From positions 62,001 through 126,000 of the forward strand of contig CAWBKW010000002.1 of assembly GCA_963789515.1 (NCBI GenBank): a stretch of 64,000 nucleotides of DNA, in the 5' to 3' direction. Shown here one piece after another: positions 45,221 to 54,748 of this stretch (within the stretch, counting starts at the first letter, position 1; each line of letters begins with the position of its first letter). This DNA comes from JBAXEO01 sp963789515 (GTDB lineage Bacteria; Actinomycetota; Coriobacteriia; Anaerosomatales; JAAXUF01). The position numbers and the translations under genes were made by a program. A model generated the notes under the pieces. The model saw only the letters and a program-made list of their open reading frames with translations, did no database searches and was not told the origin of the DNA.

Positions 45221-45289
45221 GCGCGGAGAGGGCGCCGCAACCAGCCATCAGACAAAGGCTCCGGGCAGCCAGCACGGGAGAACGTCCGC

Positions 45290-45724
45290 CTAGTGCTGTT
45301 CGGCCCGTTCCTTCAACGCGAGGTTCATCTCTTCGAATCCGCGCCGCGTATCCGTGTCCAGGCCACGTGCGAACAGGGGAACGAGCAGCCCCGTGAAGAC
45401 CTCTCGCTGAGTGAAGCGCACGCCTCGCGCTCCCAGAGAGTCGAGCCTGAAGATATGCTCGCCGTCAAAGAGGCCGGGCAGGAAGAGGTGCCCACGCCAG
45501 CGGAGTTCCCGGTTCGGCTCGGCCCTGAGGACCTTGGGCTTGAACGTCATGCCTCGGGCACCGGAAGGCTGGATGTGCACCTCGAGCCGCGCACCGGCTT
45601 TGACCTCGCCCTCCGCCGAGCGGATGAAGGGGTTCCACTGAGGGAAGCTGGCGAAATCCGTGAGGAGCTGCCAAACGCGCTCGTCGGGGGCCTGGATCTC
45701 GATCTCGGTGCGGAGCTCTTTCAT
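45290..45724 (-). CDS. SRPBCC/START-like domain protein
   Basis: 144 residues from the ATG at 45724 (AAGGAAG upstream). The single domain has the polyketide-cyclase/dehydrase outline: TEIEIQAPDERVWQLLTDF, FPQWNPFIRSAEGEV, WRGHLFLPGLFDGEHIF and FEEMNLALKERAE. These helix-grip proteins bind hydrophobic ligands; the ligand is unknown. No operon partner. Confidence 0.85.
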   Translation of the reverse strand: MKELRTEIEIQAPDERVWQLLTDFASFPQWNPFIRSAEGEVKAGARLEVHIQPSGARGMTFKPKVLRAEPNRELRWRGHLFLPGLFDGEHIFRLDSLGARGVRFTQREVFTGLLVPLFARGLDTDTRRGFEEMNLALKERAEQH

Positions 45725-45950
45725 GATCGTCTTCCTTCCACAATGAAATGAACTCGCCACTCCTCATCCCATTCTGAGGATAGCAGGGGAGGGGCTACGC
45801 CATGCGCGCCAGGATTCCCTCCGTCGGGGATTCAGTATCCGCCCGAGAGTGCCGATACAACGTAGGTACGGAGTGTGGCTAGCTCTCGCCCTACCGAGCC
45901 GACCCGCTTCGGCGCAGCGCCCTTTCGTTCACACACAGAGGAACACGGCG

Positions 45951-47669
45951 ATGATCCAGGCGCTCCGAGCTCGGCGGGTCAGGTATGGTCTTGTGGTCGC
46001 GTTCTGCGCGGCGTGCCTTCTGACCGCGGTCCCTCCTGCGCGTGCCGTCGACACCTCGACGCGCTCCGCCGCCGAGATCCAGTCGCGCTGGCGGCAGCTC
46101 AAGCCCGTCTTCTCGGGATCGCCCTACCTTGTCGCGCCCACGCTGTCTGCGCCGTTCGCGGCGGGGTCGTTGAACGGCGCCTTCCTCCAAGATGGCCTGA
46201 ACTCCATCAACTACGCCCGCTATCTCGCTGGGCTGCCCGACGACGTCGTGCTGGACTCCACGTACACCGATCGCGCCCAGCACGGTGCGGTGCTGCTTGC
46301 GGTCGGCCAGTTCGCGCACTCCCAGCCGCAGCCCGCGACGATGGATACGAGCTTCTACACGATCGCCAACAATGCGACGAGTTCGAGCAACATCGGCTGG
46401 GGCTACAGCTCGTTGTGGGACTTCAACATCTCGTGCATGGGGGATGAGGACACCGGCAACATCGACCGCGTCGGTCATCGTCGCTGGCTGCTGAACCCGC
46501 CGCTGAAGAAGGTGGGCATGGGAATGGCCTCGAGTCGAACCGACACCTGGGTGTTCGATTGGAGCCGTACTCCGGCCGTCACGTACGACAGCGTGAAGTG
46601 GCCGTGCGCCGGACCGTTCCCGGTCGAGATGCTGGACTCGAGCGTCCCTTGGTCGATCACCCTGAATCCGACGCTCTACTCGTGGACGACCGGAACCGCC
46701 GGTCACACGATCACCCTGCGCCGCGAGCGCGACGGCAAGGTCTGGACCTTCACGAGCGCCGACACCAACAAGAGCGGGGAGTACTTCAACTTCGAGACCA
46801 GCGGCTATGGGGTGTCCAACTGCTTCATCTTCCGACCTGATCCGGCATCGGTCGGCGGCTACCAGGCCGGCGACGCCTTCGATGTGACCCTGACCGGCGG
46901 TGTGACGAACAAGGCCGACGGGACGCCCGCAACCATTTCCTACCGCACGCAGTTCATGTCCCAGGCGGCGGTGGCGCCGGTGGCTCCGGGCACCCTTGCG
47001 GGCACCGTGAGCGCAGGCGGAAGCCCGCTCGCCGGAGTCTCGATCTCAGTACCCGGGACGGCGACGGCGACTACGGGCGCGAACGGCACGTACTCGGTGG
47101 CCGGCATCGCGCCCGGCACCTACAACGTCACCTTCGCCAAGAGCGGCTACGTGAGCCAGACGCTCAGCGTGACGATCTCCTCGGCGGCGACCACCACGAA
47201 GGTGGTTGCGATGACGGAGACCCCGGCCGTGAGCCCGGTGTTCCGCTTCTACAACAAGAACAACGGGTCTCACTTCTACACGGCGTCCGAGGACGAGAAG
47301 TCCAGGGTGAGGGCCGACCTTTCGAGCATCTACACCTACGAGGGTGTGGCGTACACGGTCAACAACCGCAGCGCATTGAACGCCTCACCGCTCTATCGCT
47401 TCTACAACAAGAACAACGGCTCGCACTTCTACACTGCGTCTCTCGCCGAGAAGTCCAGGGTCCAGGCCGACCTGTCTGCGACCTACGCCTACGACGGCCC
47501 GGCCTACAACGTATGCCCGACGCCGAGTGGCACCACCGTCTGGCGCTTCTACAACAAGAAGAACGGTTCGCACTTCTACACCGCGTCGTCGACTGAGAAG
47601 GACAACGTGATCAAGGACCTCGGCGCCGTCTACGCGCTCGACGGGCCGGGGTTCTACATCGCTCCGTAG
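45951..47669 (+). CDS. Secreted CAP-domain protein with CarboxypepD_reg and three DUF5648-type repeats
   Basis: 572 residues from the ATG at 45951 (AGAGGAAC upstream). A signal peptide (about 1-33) precedes a CAP/SCP-like domain (about 75-200) with RAQHGAVLLAVGQFAHSQP, WDFNISCMGDEDTG and GHRRWLLNPPLKKVGMGMA. A second beta domain (about 210-345), then a carboxypeptidase-regulatory-like fold (GTLAGTVSAGGSPLAGVSIS, then TYSVAGIAPGTYNVTFAKSGY). Three DUF5648-type repeats close the protein with FYIAP. CAP proteins are secreted and of varied function; wall association through the repeats is inferred. Confidence 0.85.
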   Translation: MIQALRARRVRYGLVVAFCAACLLTAVPPARAVDTSTRSAAEIQSRWRQLKPVFSGSPYLVAPTLSAPFAAGSLNGAFLQDGLNSINYARYLAGLPDDVVLDSTYTDRAQHGAVLLAVGQFAHSQPQPATMDTSFYTIANNATSSSNIGWGYSSLWDFNISCMGDEDTGNIDRVGHRRWLLNPPLKKVGMGMASSRTDTWVFDWSRTPAVTYDSVKWPCAGPFPVEMLDSSVPWSITLNPTLYSWTTGTAGHTITLRRERDGKVWTFTSADTNKSGEYFNFETSGYGVSNCFIFRPDPASVGGYQAGDAFDVTLTGGVTNKADGTPATISYRTQFMSQAAVAPVAPGTLAGTVSAGGSPLAGVSISVPGTATATTGANGTYSVAGIAPGTYNVTFAKSGYVSQTLSVTISSAATTTKVVAMTETPAVSPVFRFYNKNNGSHFYTASEDEKSRVRADLSSIYTYEGVAYTVNNRSALNASPLYRFYNKNNGSHFYTASLAEKSRVQADLSATYAYDGPAYNVCPTPSGTTVWRFYNKKNGSHFYTASSTEKDNVIKDLGAVYALDGPGFYIAP

Positions 47670-47828
47670 GAGAGGACGAATGAGCCGATCGGCGAGCAAG
47701 AGACACTCACTCGGCGGCCCGCTGAGGTTGACCGGCGGCCTTCTGTCGGCAGCCAGCATCTGCATCGGTCATCGCGACGCACAAGCGTCTCGTGAACGGC
47801 AATGGTATCGAGAGGAAATGAGGAGGCC

Positions 47829-48758
47829 ATGAAGACGCTTTCGAAGGTTACCCTTGCGTGCGTGCTCTTCTTCGCGCTCACGGGAAGTGCGTGGGCGGAG
47901 GGCGCCAGGGACAGGAGCGGGGAGTCGCCCGCGGCGGCCGGCAATGTGTACTCGGTGGCATGCGCCGGAGACAACAACATCCCGGGCATCGCTGCCCCGG
48001 CGAGCCCGATCACCGGCGCTCTGGACGAGAACACGGACTGGGACGATGTCTACAGGGTGTGGCTCGAGGAGGGCCAGACGCTCTCAGCGAGCCTTACCGC
48101 CGCCGTGGAAACGGACTTCGACCTCTACCTGTACGCACCGGGTGCGACATCGGTCGAGGTGGACGATCCGGTCGCCGACTCTGCGCTCGGGGCGTATCCG
48201 GAGGCGTTCGACTACACCGCGCCCACCTCGGGCTTCTACTACATCGAGGTCTACGCCGACACCGGCGTCGGGCCGTACATACTGACCTACAGCACGACGC
48301 TCGCGTCCACCGTGAAGCCGGTCCACCGCCTGTACAACAAGAAGAACGGCAGCCACTTCTACACGGCGACACTGAGCGAATGCAACAAGGTCATCGACAC
48401 CCTCGACACGATCTACACCTACGAGGGCCCGGCGTACCAGGTTGACACCTCGAACGCCCTGAACGCCTCACCGCTCTACCGCTTCTACAACAAGAAGAAC
48501 GGCAGCCACTTCTACACGGCGTCTCTCACCGAGAAGTACAACGTTCTGAACAAGCTCTCGGGGACCTACTCCTACGACGGTGTGGCCTACAAGGTCTCAT
48601 CAACGCCGGGGCCGGGCTCGACATCGGTCTACCGCTTCTACAACAAGAAGAACGGGTCGCACTTCTACACCGCTTCATCTGCCGAGAAGAACAAGGTGCT
48701 CGACACCCTCGGGGCGACTTACGCTCTCGACGGAGTGGCGTTCTACATCTGGCCCTAG
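47829..48758 (+). CDS. Secreted PPC-domain protein with three DUF5648-type repeats
   Basis: 309 residues; AGGAGG lies two bases before the ATG. A signal peptide (1-23) precedes a bacterial pre-peptidase C-terminal (PPC) domain (about 45-155): ITGALDENTDWDDVYRVWLEEGQ, DFDLYLYAPG and SGFYYIEVYADTGVGPYILTYS. Three DUF5648-type repeats follow; the first is divergent (VHRLYNKKNGSHFYTATLSECN). There is no enzyme domain. It is a tandem paralogue of the gene at 49012, which has the same layout. Confidence 0.87.
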   Translation: MKTLSKVTLACVLFFALTGSAWAEGARDRSGESPAAAGNVYSVACAGDNNIPGIAAPASPITGALDENTDWDDVYRVWLEEGQTLSASLTAAVETDFDLYLYAPGATSVEVDDPVADSALGAYPEAFDYTAPTSGFYYIEVYADTGVGPYILTYSTTLASTVKPVHRLYNKKNGSHFYTATLSECNKVIDTLDTIYTYEGPAYQVDTSNALNASPLYRFYNKKNGSHFYTASLTEKYNVLNKLSGTYSYDGVAYKVSSTPGPGSTSVYRFYNKKNGSHFYTASSAEKNKVLDTLGATYALDGVAFYIWP

Positions 48759-48778
48759 CACATGGTTCGTCGGCTCGA

Positions 48779-48811
48779 CGTCAGTGCCCGCGCCAGACGC
48801 GGGCACTGACG
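48779..48811 (+). terminator. Perfect 14-bp terminator-like hairpin
   Basis: CGTCAGTGCCCGCG (48779-48792) pairs fully with CGCGGGCACTGACG (48798-48811) around CCAGA, 20 bases after the PPC protein stop, followed by CGTTTGG. Confidence 0.8.
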
Positions 48812-49011
48812 CGTTTGGCGCGGCTCCGTTCGTGATGTGCAGCGACGCTTTCGGGTAGCATGTCCCCACACAGCCTAGTGACTCGGCCATGCGTCGTGGA
48901 CACCACGCCGATACCGTTGCGGGTCGCTGCGCAAGCGCCATACGTTTCGCTGATCGTGAAGCAACCTGCCTCGCAATCCGCGATGGTGCCGAGATGAAAC
49001 GAGGGGGGACC

Positions 49012-49939
49012 ATGAGGACGTTTTCGAAGGTGGCTCTGGCCTGCGTGCTGTTCTTCGCCATGGCGGGGAGTGCCATGGGAGCGGAGGCCAAGGCTTCCGC
49101 AAGGGTGTCGCACGTGGCAGCCAGCAGCTCGGTCTACGTGGTGGCTGCAGCTTCCGATGACGACATCCCGGGCGTCGGCGCGCCGGCAAGCCCGATCGCC
49201 GGCACGCTGGACGAGAACACGGATTGGAGCGACGTCTACAGGGTGTGGCTGAACGCGGGCCAGACGCTCTCGGTAACCATGAGCGGCGCCGCGGGGACGG
49301 ATTTCGACATCTACCTGTATGCCCCCAATGCGACATCGGTCGAGGTCGACGACTCGGTCGCCGATTCGAGTGGGGACGTCTATCCGGAGACGTTCGACTA
49401 CCTCGCACCGTCCTCGGGCTTCTACTATCCTCGAGGCCTACGCCTACAGCGGCGCCGGAGCCTACTCGATGACCTACACGATCACCCCTGCTTCCACGGT
49501 GAAGCCGGTCTGGCGCTTCTACAACCTGAGGAACGGCTCGCACTTCTACACCGCGACGCTGAGCGAGTGCAACTCGGTGAGGGACAACCTGAGCGCGACC
49601 TACGCCTACGAGGGCCCGGCGTACACGATCAACACCCTCAACGCGCTGAACAGCTCGCCGCTCTACCGCTTCTACAACAAGAAGAACGGCTCGCACTTCT
49701 ACACGGCGTCGCTCGCCGAGAAGAACAGCGTGCAGGCGAACCTGTCGGCGACCTACGCCTACGACGGCCCGGCCTACAACGTGTGCCTGACCCCGAATAC
49801 GACGACGGTCTGGCGCTTCTACAACAAGAAGAACGGCTCGCACTTCTACACCGCCAATCCGGCCGAGAAGGCCAACGTGCAGGCCAACCTCGGGGCGACC
49901 TACTCGCTCGACGGCCCCGGGTTCTACATCGCGCCGTAA
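49012..49939 (+). CDS. Secreted PPC-domain protein with three DUF5648-type repeats (frame-disrupted paralogue)
   Basis: About 309 residues from the ATG at 49012 (GAGGGGGG upstream). Domain order and many residues match the preceding gene: signal peptide, PPC domain with IAGTLDENTDWSDVYRVW and DFDIYLYAPNATSVEVDD, a first repeat with NGSHFYTATLSECNSV and two standard repeats ending FYIAP. Compared with its paralogue, an insertion near 49430 (after SGFYY) shifts the frame before EAYAYSGAGAY. It probably arose by tandem duplication together with the preceding gene. Confidence 0.8.
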
Positions 49940-50006
49940 GACGAGGATTCGTGACGCGATCTCGGAACGACAGGCGCTGTGCCTGCCGGCCCGAGCGAGT
50001 GACCGG

Positions 50007-50038
50007 AGGGCGCCGCTCCAAACGGAGTGGCGCCCTCT
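50007..50038 (+). terminator. Intrinsic terminator-like hairpin
   Basis: GAGGGCGCCGCTCC (50007-50020) pairs with GGAGTGGCGCCCTC (50025-50038) with one G-T pair and the loop AAAC. It lies 68 bases after the DUF5648 gene. Confidence 0.7.
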
Positions 50039-50103
50039 TCACGTCCGCGTCGGCCCGAGGTCTGGGTATGAACCGCCTCGAGGGGTAGTGAGCCGGGGGT
50101 GTT

Positions 50104-50928
50104 ATGACCGCTTCGCCACAGTGTCCCAAGTGCGGCGCGACCATGGGCGAGCACGCGCTGACCGCTTCCGACGGCACGCCGCTCGGGTTCGCGGGCGGCG
50201 GCGAGAGCGGGTCGCTCATCTCGCTTGTGTGTCCTGATTGCGGCTATGCCGAGCTCCGGGCTGCCGAATCGGCCGGGGCCGGTGACTTCTCGCCCGACTT
50301 CGGTGTCAGCGCCACCATCACCGGCATGGACATCGATGACGCCGACGTCTCTCGGCAGGTGCAGCAGCTGCAGGACCTCCTCGAATCGCGTGGCATTCTT
50401 GGAACCGCTGAGCCCCGCGCCGCGGGGATCGGCTCACTCATCGTCATCGCGCTGAGTGCGGCATTCATGTCGGCCGGCATCGTCTGGCTGTGGCAATCAT
50501 CGGGTCCGGTCATGGAGGCTGGAGGTTTCGTTGCTTCGGGTGGCCCGTACGTGATCGCGCATCCCGCCGAGGACTGGATCTGGCTTCCGACGCTTGGCGC
50601 AACGTTCATGGTGTGGGCGACCATGGTGAACTTCTTCGTCGCCCGTCACTTCAACCGGCCCAGCCTGATCCTCGTCTTCTGGACGGCGCTTTTCGGCACC
50701 ATGGCGATACCGTTCTTCCGCTACGGCTTCAACGCGCCAGGCGGGGGCAGGTCGTGGACGTGGATCTTCCTAGGCGTGATGTTCGCGCTCTTCGCGCTGC
50801 CCACCCTTCTGCTCCTGCTCATGCCGGATTCGTGGCGCGGCTTCCGGGGAGCGTGGGGCTGGGCGAACCTGCTCGGGGTGATCGCCGGGGTGGTCGGCGG
50901 GTTCTGGGTCTGGAGTGTGGTGGCGTAA
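50104..50928 (+). CDS. Zinc-ribbon membrane protein of unknown function
   Basis: 274 residues; GGGGGT precedes the ATG. The N-terminal zinc ribbon has CPKCGA (7-12) and CPDCGY (about 43-48). A charged linker (about 55-105) with a short coiled segment, VSRQVQQLQDLLESRG, follows. Five or so membrane helices fill the rest (about 115-135, 160-182, 188-205, 220-245, 250-272). No family recognised. The ribbon should lie in the cytoplasm. Confidence 0.75.
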   Translation: MTASPQCPKCGATMGEHALTASDGTPLGFAGGGESGSLISLVCPDCGYAELRAAESAGAGDFSPDFGVSATITGMDIDDADVSRQVQQLQDLLESRGILGTAEPRAAGIGSLIVIALSAAFMSAGIVWLWQSSGPVMEAGGFVASGGPYVIAHPAEDWIWLPTLGATFMVWATMVNFFVARHFNRPSLILVFWTALFGTMAIPFFRYGFNAPGGGRSWTWIFLGVMFALFALPTLLLLLMPDSWRGFRGAWGWANLLGVIAGVVGGFWVWSVVA

Positions 50929-51018
50929 GCTCGGGCGCCCACGAGTCAGGCAGGGAACCGCACGATTCGTGGCGAACCTAGACATGTTGCGCCCGTATCT
51001 GCCGTCTCGGAGGAAACC

Positions 51019-53382
51019 ATGACGGTTAGCAGGCCTGTCACCTGTTCCGACGAAGCTCTGGCGGCGCTGCTCGGTTCGGCCGAGGAGGGGCTCATAGCGT
51101 TCGACGCCGAGGGCACCGTCATCTTCGCGAACCGCGCGTCGCTTGTGCTGTTGGGCGGCGAGACCGGCGAACTCGTGGGAGCCTCGTACCACGCCATGGG
51201 AGTCCCCGAGCTGGAGCAACGCATCGAGCGCGCACTCGGTGGAGCGTCGCACTCCGCCGCCCGGTTCGGCCTCGAGATCGGCGGGCGGGCGCTCTCCGGC
51301 CGCATCACGCGCCGCAGGGGCGCCGAGCACACCCTCTCGATGACGCTGCGTGACGAGACCGAGCTGATCGACGAGCGCGACCGCAACGAAGCCGTCTTGG
51401 CGGCGACCGCCGACGGGCTGGTGCTTCTCGACCCGGCGGACTCCGTCACCTACATCAACCCTGCCGCATGCACGATGCTGAACGTCAGCCGGCGCAAGGT
51501 GCTCGGCAAAGTGGTCTCGATCGACGCGCTGCTCGGCATCGAGCCGGAGACGCGCGACGAGGCCGAGCAGCACTGCAACGAGGTGATGGGTTGCGGCCAG
51601 ACCGAGTGCCCGGCGTACAAGGCGGAGGAGCTCCGGTGTTGGCTCATATCGGGCACGCTGTGCCATCCCGAAGAGGGCCCCTGTACGTTCGAGAAGAAGC
51701 GCACGGAGTGTGAGGAGTGCGACTTCCATCGCGCCCATGCCGAGGCGTTCGACCCGCTGGACTCAGAAGCCGTCAGCGAAGTGGAGCTCAAGAGCGACGA
51801 CCACGAGCTGGTGGTGAAGGCCCGCGTCAGCGCGGTGGTGGATGCGAACGGCAACTACATCGGCCGCGTGCTCGCGCTTCGGGACGTGACCGCGGAGCGC
51901 GAGATCGCTGACATGAAGAACGAGTTCGTCTCCACGGTGAGCCACGAGCTCCGAACGCCGCTCACGTCGATCAAGGGCTACGTGGACCTGATCCTGGACG
52001 GCAGCGCCGGGGACATCAGCGAGATCCAGGAGGAGTTCCTCGGTATCGTCAAGGAGAACTCCGACCGGCTCGTGGAGCTCATCAACGAGATGCTCGACAT
52101 CTCGCGCATCGAGTCGGGGCGCGTGCACCTGAAGGTCGAGCCGCTCAATCTCGCCGAGTCCATCGACGGCGCCCTGGACACCTTCCGCGCGGTGCTCTCC
52201 CAGACCGACCGCACCATCGACGTGAAGGTACCCGAGCACCTGCCGCTTGTGGTCGCCGATCGCGACCGCGTGGGCCAGGTGCTCATCAACCTGATCAGCA
52301 ACGCGATCAAGTACTCGCCGGGCGGCGGCCAGGTCTCCATCACCGCGCACCATTCAGGCGATTTCGTGGTCGTCTCGGTGACCGACCAGGGCCTCGGTAT
52401 CAGCCGAGAAGACCAGAAGCGGTTGTTCACCAAGTTCTACCGGGTCGATACGGCCATGACGCGCGAGATCGGCGGCACCGGCCTGGGGCTTTCGATCTGC
52501 AAGACGATCATCGAGCTGCTCGGCGGCGAGATAGGCTGCACGAGCAAGCCCGGCATAGGCTCGACGTTCTGGTTCAGCCTGCCGCTCGCACCGGAAGAGA
52601 TGGTTCGGACTCCTTCGCTCGAAGGGCCGGACGAGGTTGGCGGCACGGTGCTCGTGATCGACCGCGACCCCGAGGTCGCGGACCTGATCGAGACCTATCT
52701 GCGGCGCCGGGGCTACGACGTGGTTCAGGCGCACACCGCAGACGAGGCGCTCGCGATGGCGCTCAAGGTGCAGCCGCGTGCGATCACGCTGGACGTGATC
52801 CTGCACGAAGGCGACGGTTTCGACCTGTTGCACCGGCTCAAGGAGCGCCCCGAGACGCGCGATATCCCGGTCGTTGTGCTCTCCATCGTCTGTGACGAAG
52901 GAAAGAGCTGCCGTATGGGTGCGGCGAACTATCTCGAGAAGCCCATCGACCAAGGTCGGCTGCTCAAGATGATCGACGAGATCGTGGGGTCGATCTCCTC
53001 GCCGGTCGCTCTGGTGGTCGACGACGACCGCGACGTGGTCAGGGTGCTCTCGGAGACACTGCGCAAGAAGGGGTTCGCGGTGGTCGCCGCCTACGACGGA
53101 AGCGAGGCGGTCGCGGCGCTGGAGCAGCGGATCCCCGACATCATCGTGACCGACCTCAGGATGCCCAAGATGGACGGCTACGATCTCATCCAGCGCGTCA
53201 AGAAGACGCCCGAGTGGGCCGAGGTCCCGGTAGTCGTGATGACCGCGCACCGCATCGACCGCAGTCGCATCGACGTGCTCGAGCTCGCCGCGCACCGGCT
53301 GCACAAGCCGTTCTCGCCCGAGCTGATCGCGCAAGAGGTCGAGTCGGTCATCTCGGGTATGGGCCAGGAGGTCGCGACGTGA
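51019..53382 (+). CDS. Hybrid histidine kinase: PAS domains, Cys-rich insert, two receiver domains
   Basis: 787 residues; GGAGGAAACC precedes the ATG. No membrane helix, so cytoplasmic. In order: PAS (about 8-100), PAS (about 118-290) with a Cys-rich insert between about 176 and 240, HisKA (about 300-365, phospho-acceptor in FVSTVSHELRTPLTSIKGY), HATPase (about 410-525, with LINLISNAIKYSPGGGQ and GGTGLGLSICK), receiver 1 (about 545-660, AITLDVILHEGDGFDLL) and receiver 2 (about 670-787, VVDDDRD and IIVTDLRMPKMDGYDL). The insert carries MGCGQTECPAY, RCWLISGTLC and ECEECDF, like two-CW metal- or haem-binding inserts, so it may sense redox or gas. Followed by two response regulators. Confidence 0.9.
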   Translation: MTVSRPVTCSDEALAALLGSAEEGLIAFDAEGTVIFANRASLVLLGGETGELVGASYHAMGVPELEQRIERALGGASHSAARFGLEIGGRALSGRITRRRGAEHTLSMTLRDETELIDERDRNEAVLAATADGLVLLDPADSVTYINPAACTMLNVSRRKVLGKVVSIDALLGIEPETRDEAEQHCNEVMGCGQTECPAYKAEELRCWLISGTLCHPEEGPCTFEKKRTECEECDFHRAHAEAFDPLDSEAVSEVELKSDDHELVVKARVSAVVDANGNYIGRVLALRDVTAEREIADMKNEFVSTVSHELRTPLTSIKGYVDLILDGSAGDISEIQEEFLGIVKENSDRLVELINEMLDISRIESGRVHLKVEPLNLAESIDGALDTFRAVLSQTDRTIDVKVPEHLPLVVADRDRVGQVLINLISNAIKYSPGGGQVSITAHHSGDFVVVSVTDQGLGISREDQKRLFTKFYRVDTAMTREIGGTGLGLSICKTIIELLGGEIGCTSKPGIGSTFWFSLPLAPEEMVRTPSLEGPDEVGGTVLVIDRDPEVADLIETYLRRRGYDVVQAHTADEALAMALKVQPRAITLDVILHEGDGFDLLHRLKERPETRDIPVVVLSIVCDEGKSCRMGAANYLEKPIDQGRLLKMIDEIVGSISSPVALVVDDDRDVVRVLSETLRKKGFAVVAAYDGSEAVAALEQRIPDIIVTDLRMPKMDGYDLIQRVKKTPEWAEVPVVVMTAHRIDRSRIDVLELAAHRLHKPFSPELIAQEVESVISGMGQEVAT

Positions 53383-53744
53383 AGCGCATCCTCGCCGTCG
53401 ACGACGAGCCGCACATCCTCAAGCTCGTCTCGTTCTCACTGAAGGCCGGCGGCTTCGAGGTGATCGAAGCCAGCGACGGGCTCTCCGCGATCGAGATCGC
53501 CGAGGCCGAGCAGCCCGACCTCATCCTGATGGATGTCATGATGCCGGTGCTCGACGGGTTCGAGTCCTGTCGGCGCCTCAAGGACAACCCCGCGACCAAG
53601 GAGATACCGGTGGTGATGCTCACGGCCAAGACCCAGCTCTCCGAGCAGAAGGCCGGGCTCGACTGTGGGGCGCAAGACTACATCTGTAAGCCGTTCACGC
53701 CGAAAGACCTGGTCGCCCAAGTGCAGGCGTTTCTCGGCGACTAG
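53379..53744 (+). CDS. Single-domain response regulator (CheY-like)
   Basis: 121 residues. The GTG start overlaps the kinase stop (GTGA), so translation is coupled. Receiver domain residues are intact: VDDEPHI acidic pair, phospho-acceptor Asp in LILMDVMMPVLDG, the Thr in VVMLTAKTQ and Lys in YICKPFTP. There is no output domain, so it acts through protein contact, as a phosphorelay intermediate or on an unknown target. The partner kinase is the upstream hybrid enzyme. Confidence 0.92.
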   Translation: MKRILAVDDEPHILKLVSFSLKAGGFEVIEASDGLSAIEIAEAEQPDLILMDVMMPVLDGFESCRRLKDNPATKEIPVVMLTAKTQLSEQKAGLDCGAQDYICKPFTPKDLVAQVQAFLGD

Positions 53745-53774
53745 GCAACGAAGGGGAAGGGAGCGGGACACGCT

Positions 53775-54230
53775 ATGGCCGCAAGGATCCTGGTGGTAGA
53801 CGACGAGCCTTCGATCGTGAAGCTCGTCAAGACGACGCTCGAGGCCCGGGGATACGACATCGCCGTCGCCTACGACGGGCAGGAGGCGCTCGTGCAGACG
53901 AAACTGCACAAGCCCGACCTCATCCTGCTCGACATCATGATGCCGCGGATGGACGGCACCGAGGTCCGCAAGCGGCTTCTCGCGGATCCGGCGACCAAGG
54001 ACATCCCCGTGATCCACCTCTCGGCGGTCGGCGACTTCGACAAGCAGCGCCAGGCCCTCAACGAGGGCGCGACCGACTACATCGTCAAGCCCTTCACGCC
54101 GAGCGACCTCGCCGAGCGAGTGGCCAACACGCTCGACCCCAAGAAGCGTGAGCAGGTCAAGAAGGATCACGACAAGAAGGCGGCGCAGCTGAGGACGATC
54201 ACCGACATCATGCACCGCAACAAGGAGTAG
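53775..54230 (+). CDS. Response regulator with short helical tail
   Basis: 151 residues. The receiver (1-120) has VVDDEPSIVKL, phospho-acceptor LILLDIMMPRMDG, Ser in VIHLSAVGD and Lys in YIVKPFTPSDL. The last 30 residues are charged and helical (KKREQVKKDHDKKAAQLR). It starts 31 bases after the preceding response regulator in the same operon. Confidence 0.9.
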   Translation: MAARILVVDDEPSIVKLVKTTLEARGYDIAVAYDGQEALVQTKLHKPDLILLDIMMPRMDGTEVRKRLLADPATKDIPVIHLSAVGDFDKQRQALNEGATDYIVKPFTPSDLAERVANTLDPKKREQVKKDHDKKAAQLRTITDIMHRNKE

Positions 54231-54234
54231 GGGC

Positions 54235-54660
54235 TTGAAGACCGCTCCTGCATGGGCCCCGGGGCTCCTGAAGCTCGCACTTCCCATCGCGATCGCGCTC
54301 GAGATCCTCGCGCTGGTCGTCGCCACTTTGGTCTTTCCGGTCGGCGACCTGATGCCGCTCTTCGTGCTGGTCGTCGCGATACTGTCACGACGGTGGGCGG
54401 GCGTCGCGACGAAGTGGTTCGCGGGCGCCTCGGTGCTCGCCGTTCTCCTTCTTGTCGAGTGGGTCGCATGGGACGCGTGGTACTACACCCAGGTGTTCGA
54501 GGGCTCCATGAGCAACTTTGCGTACGATCAGCTGATGAGGCAGGTCGGCACTCTCGCAATGGTCCTCCTGCTGGCCCAGATCGTCGCGCTCCTGGTCGTC
54601 TTCGGCCGCGCCTGCTCGCTGTCGTACCAAGGCGTCAAGGGAGCGAGAGCAGAGGGCTAG
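54235..54660 (+). CDS. Four-helix membrane protein of unknown function
   Basis: 141 residues from a TTG at 54235; the AAGGAG site is within the previous gene's end. Four likely helices (about 8-34, 38-50, 60-80, 98-122). It contains the unusual WVAWDAWYYTQVF segment between helices 3 and 4. No family recognised. Being four bases after the response regulator stop, it belongs to the sensory operon and may be its output. Confidence 0.68.
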   Translation: MKTAPAWAPGLLKLALPIAIALEILALVVATLVFPVGDLMPLFVLVVAILSRRWAGVATKWFAGASVLAVLLLVEWVAWDAWYYTQVFEGSMSNFAYDQLMRQVGTLAMVLLLAQIVALLVVFGRACSLSYQGVKGARAEG

Positions 54661-54748
54661 TGCGGAGGCATCGCCGATAGCCTGGGATGTCAGTCCTGCG
54701 TGGTATTCCTTGTAGTGAACGTACGTCTCGTCGAACGGGGGTCCACGC

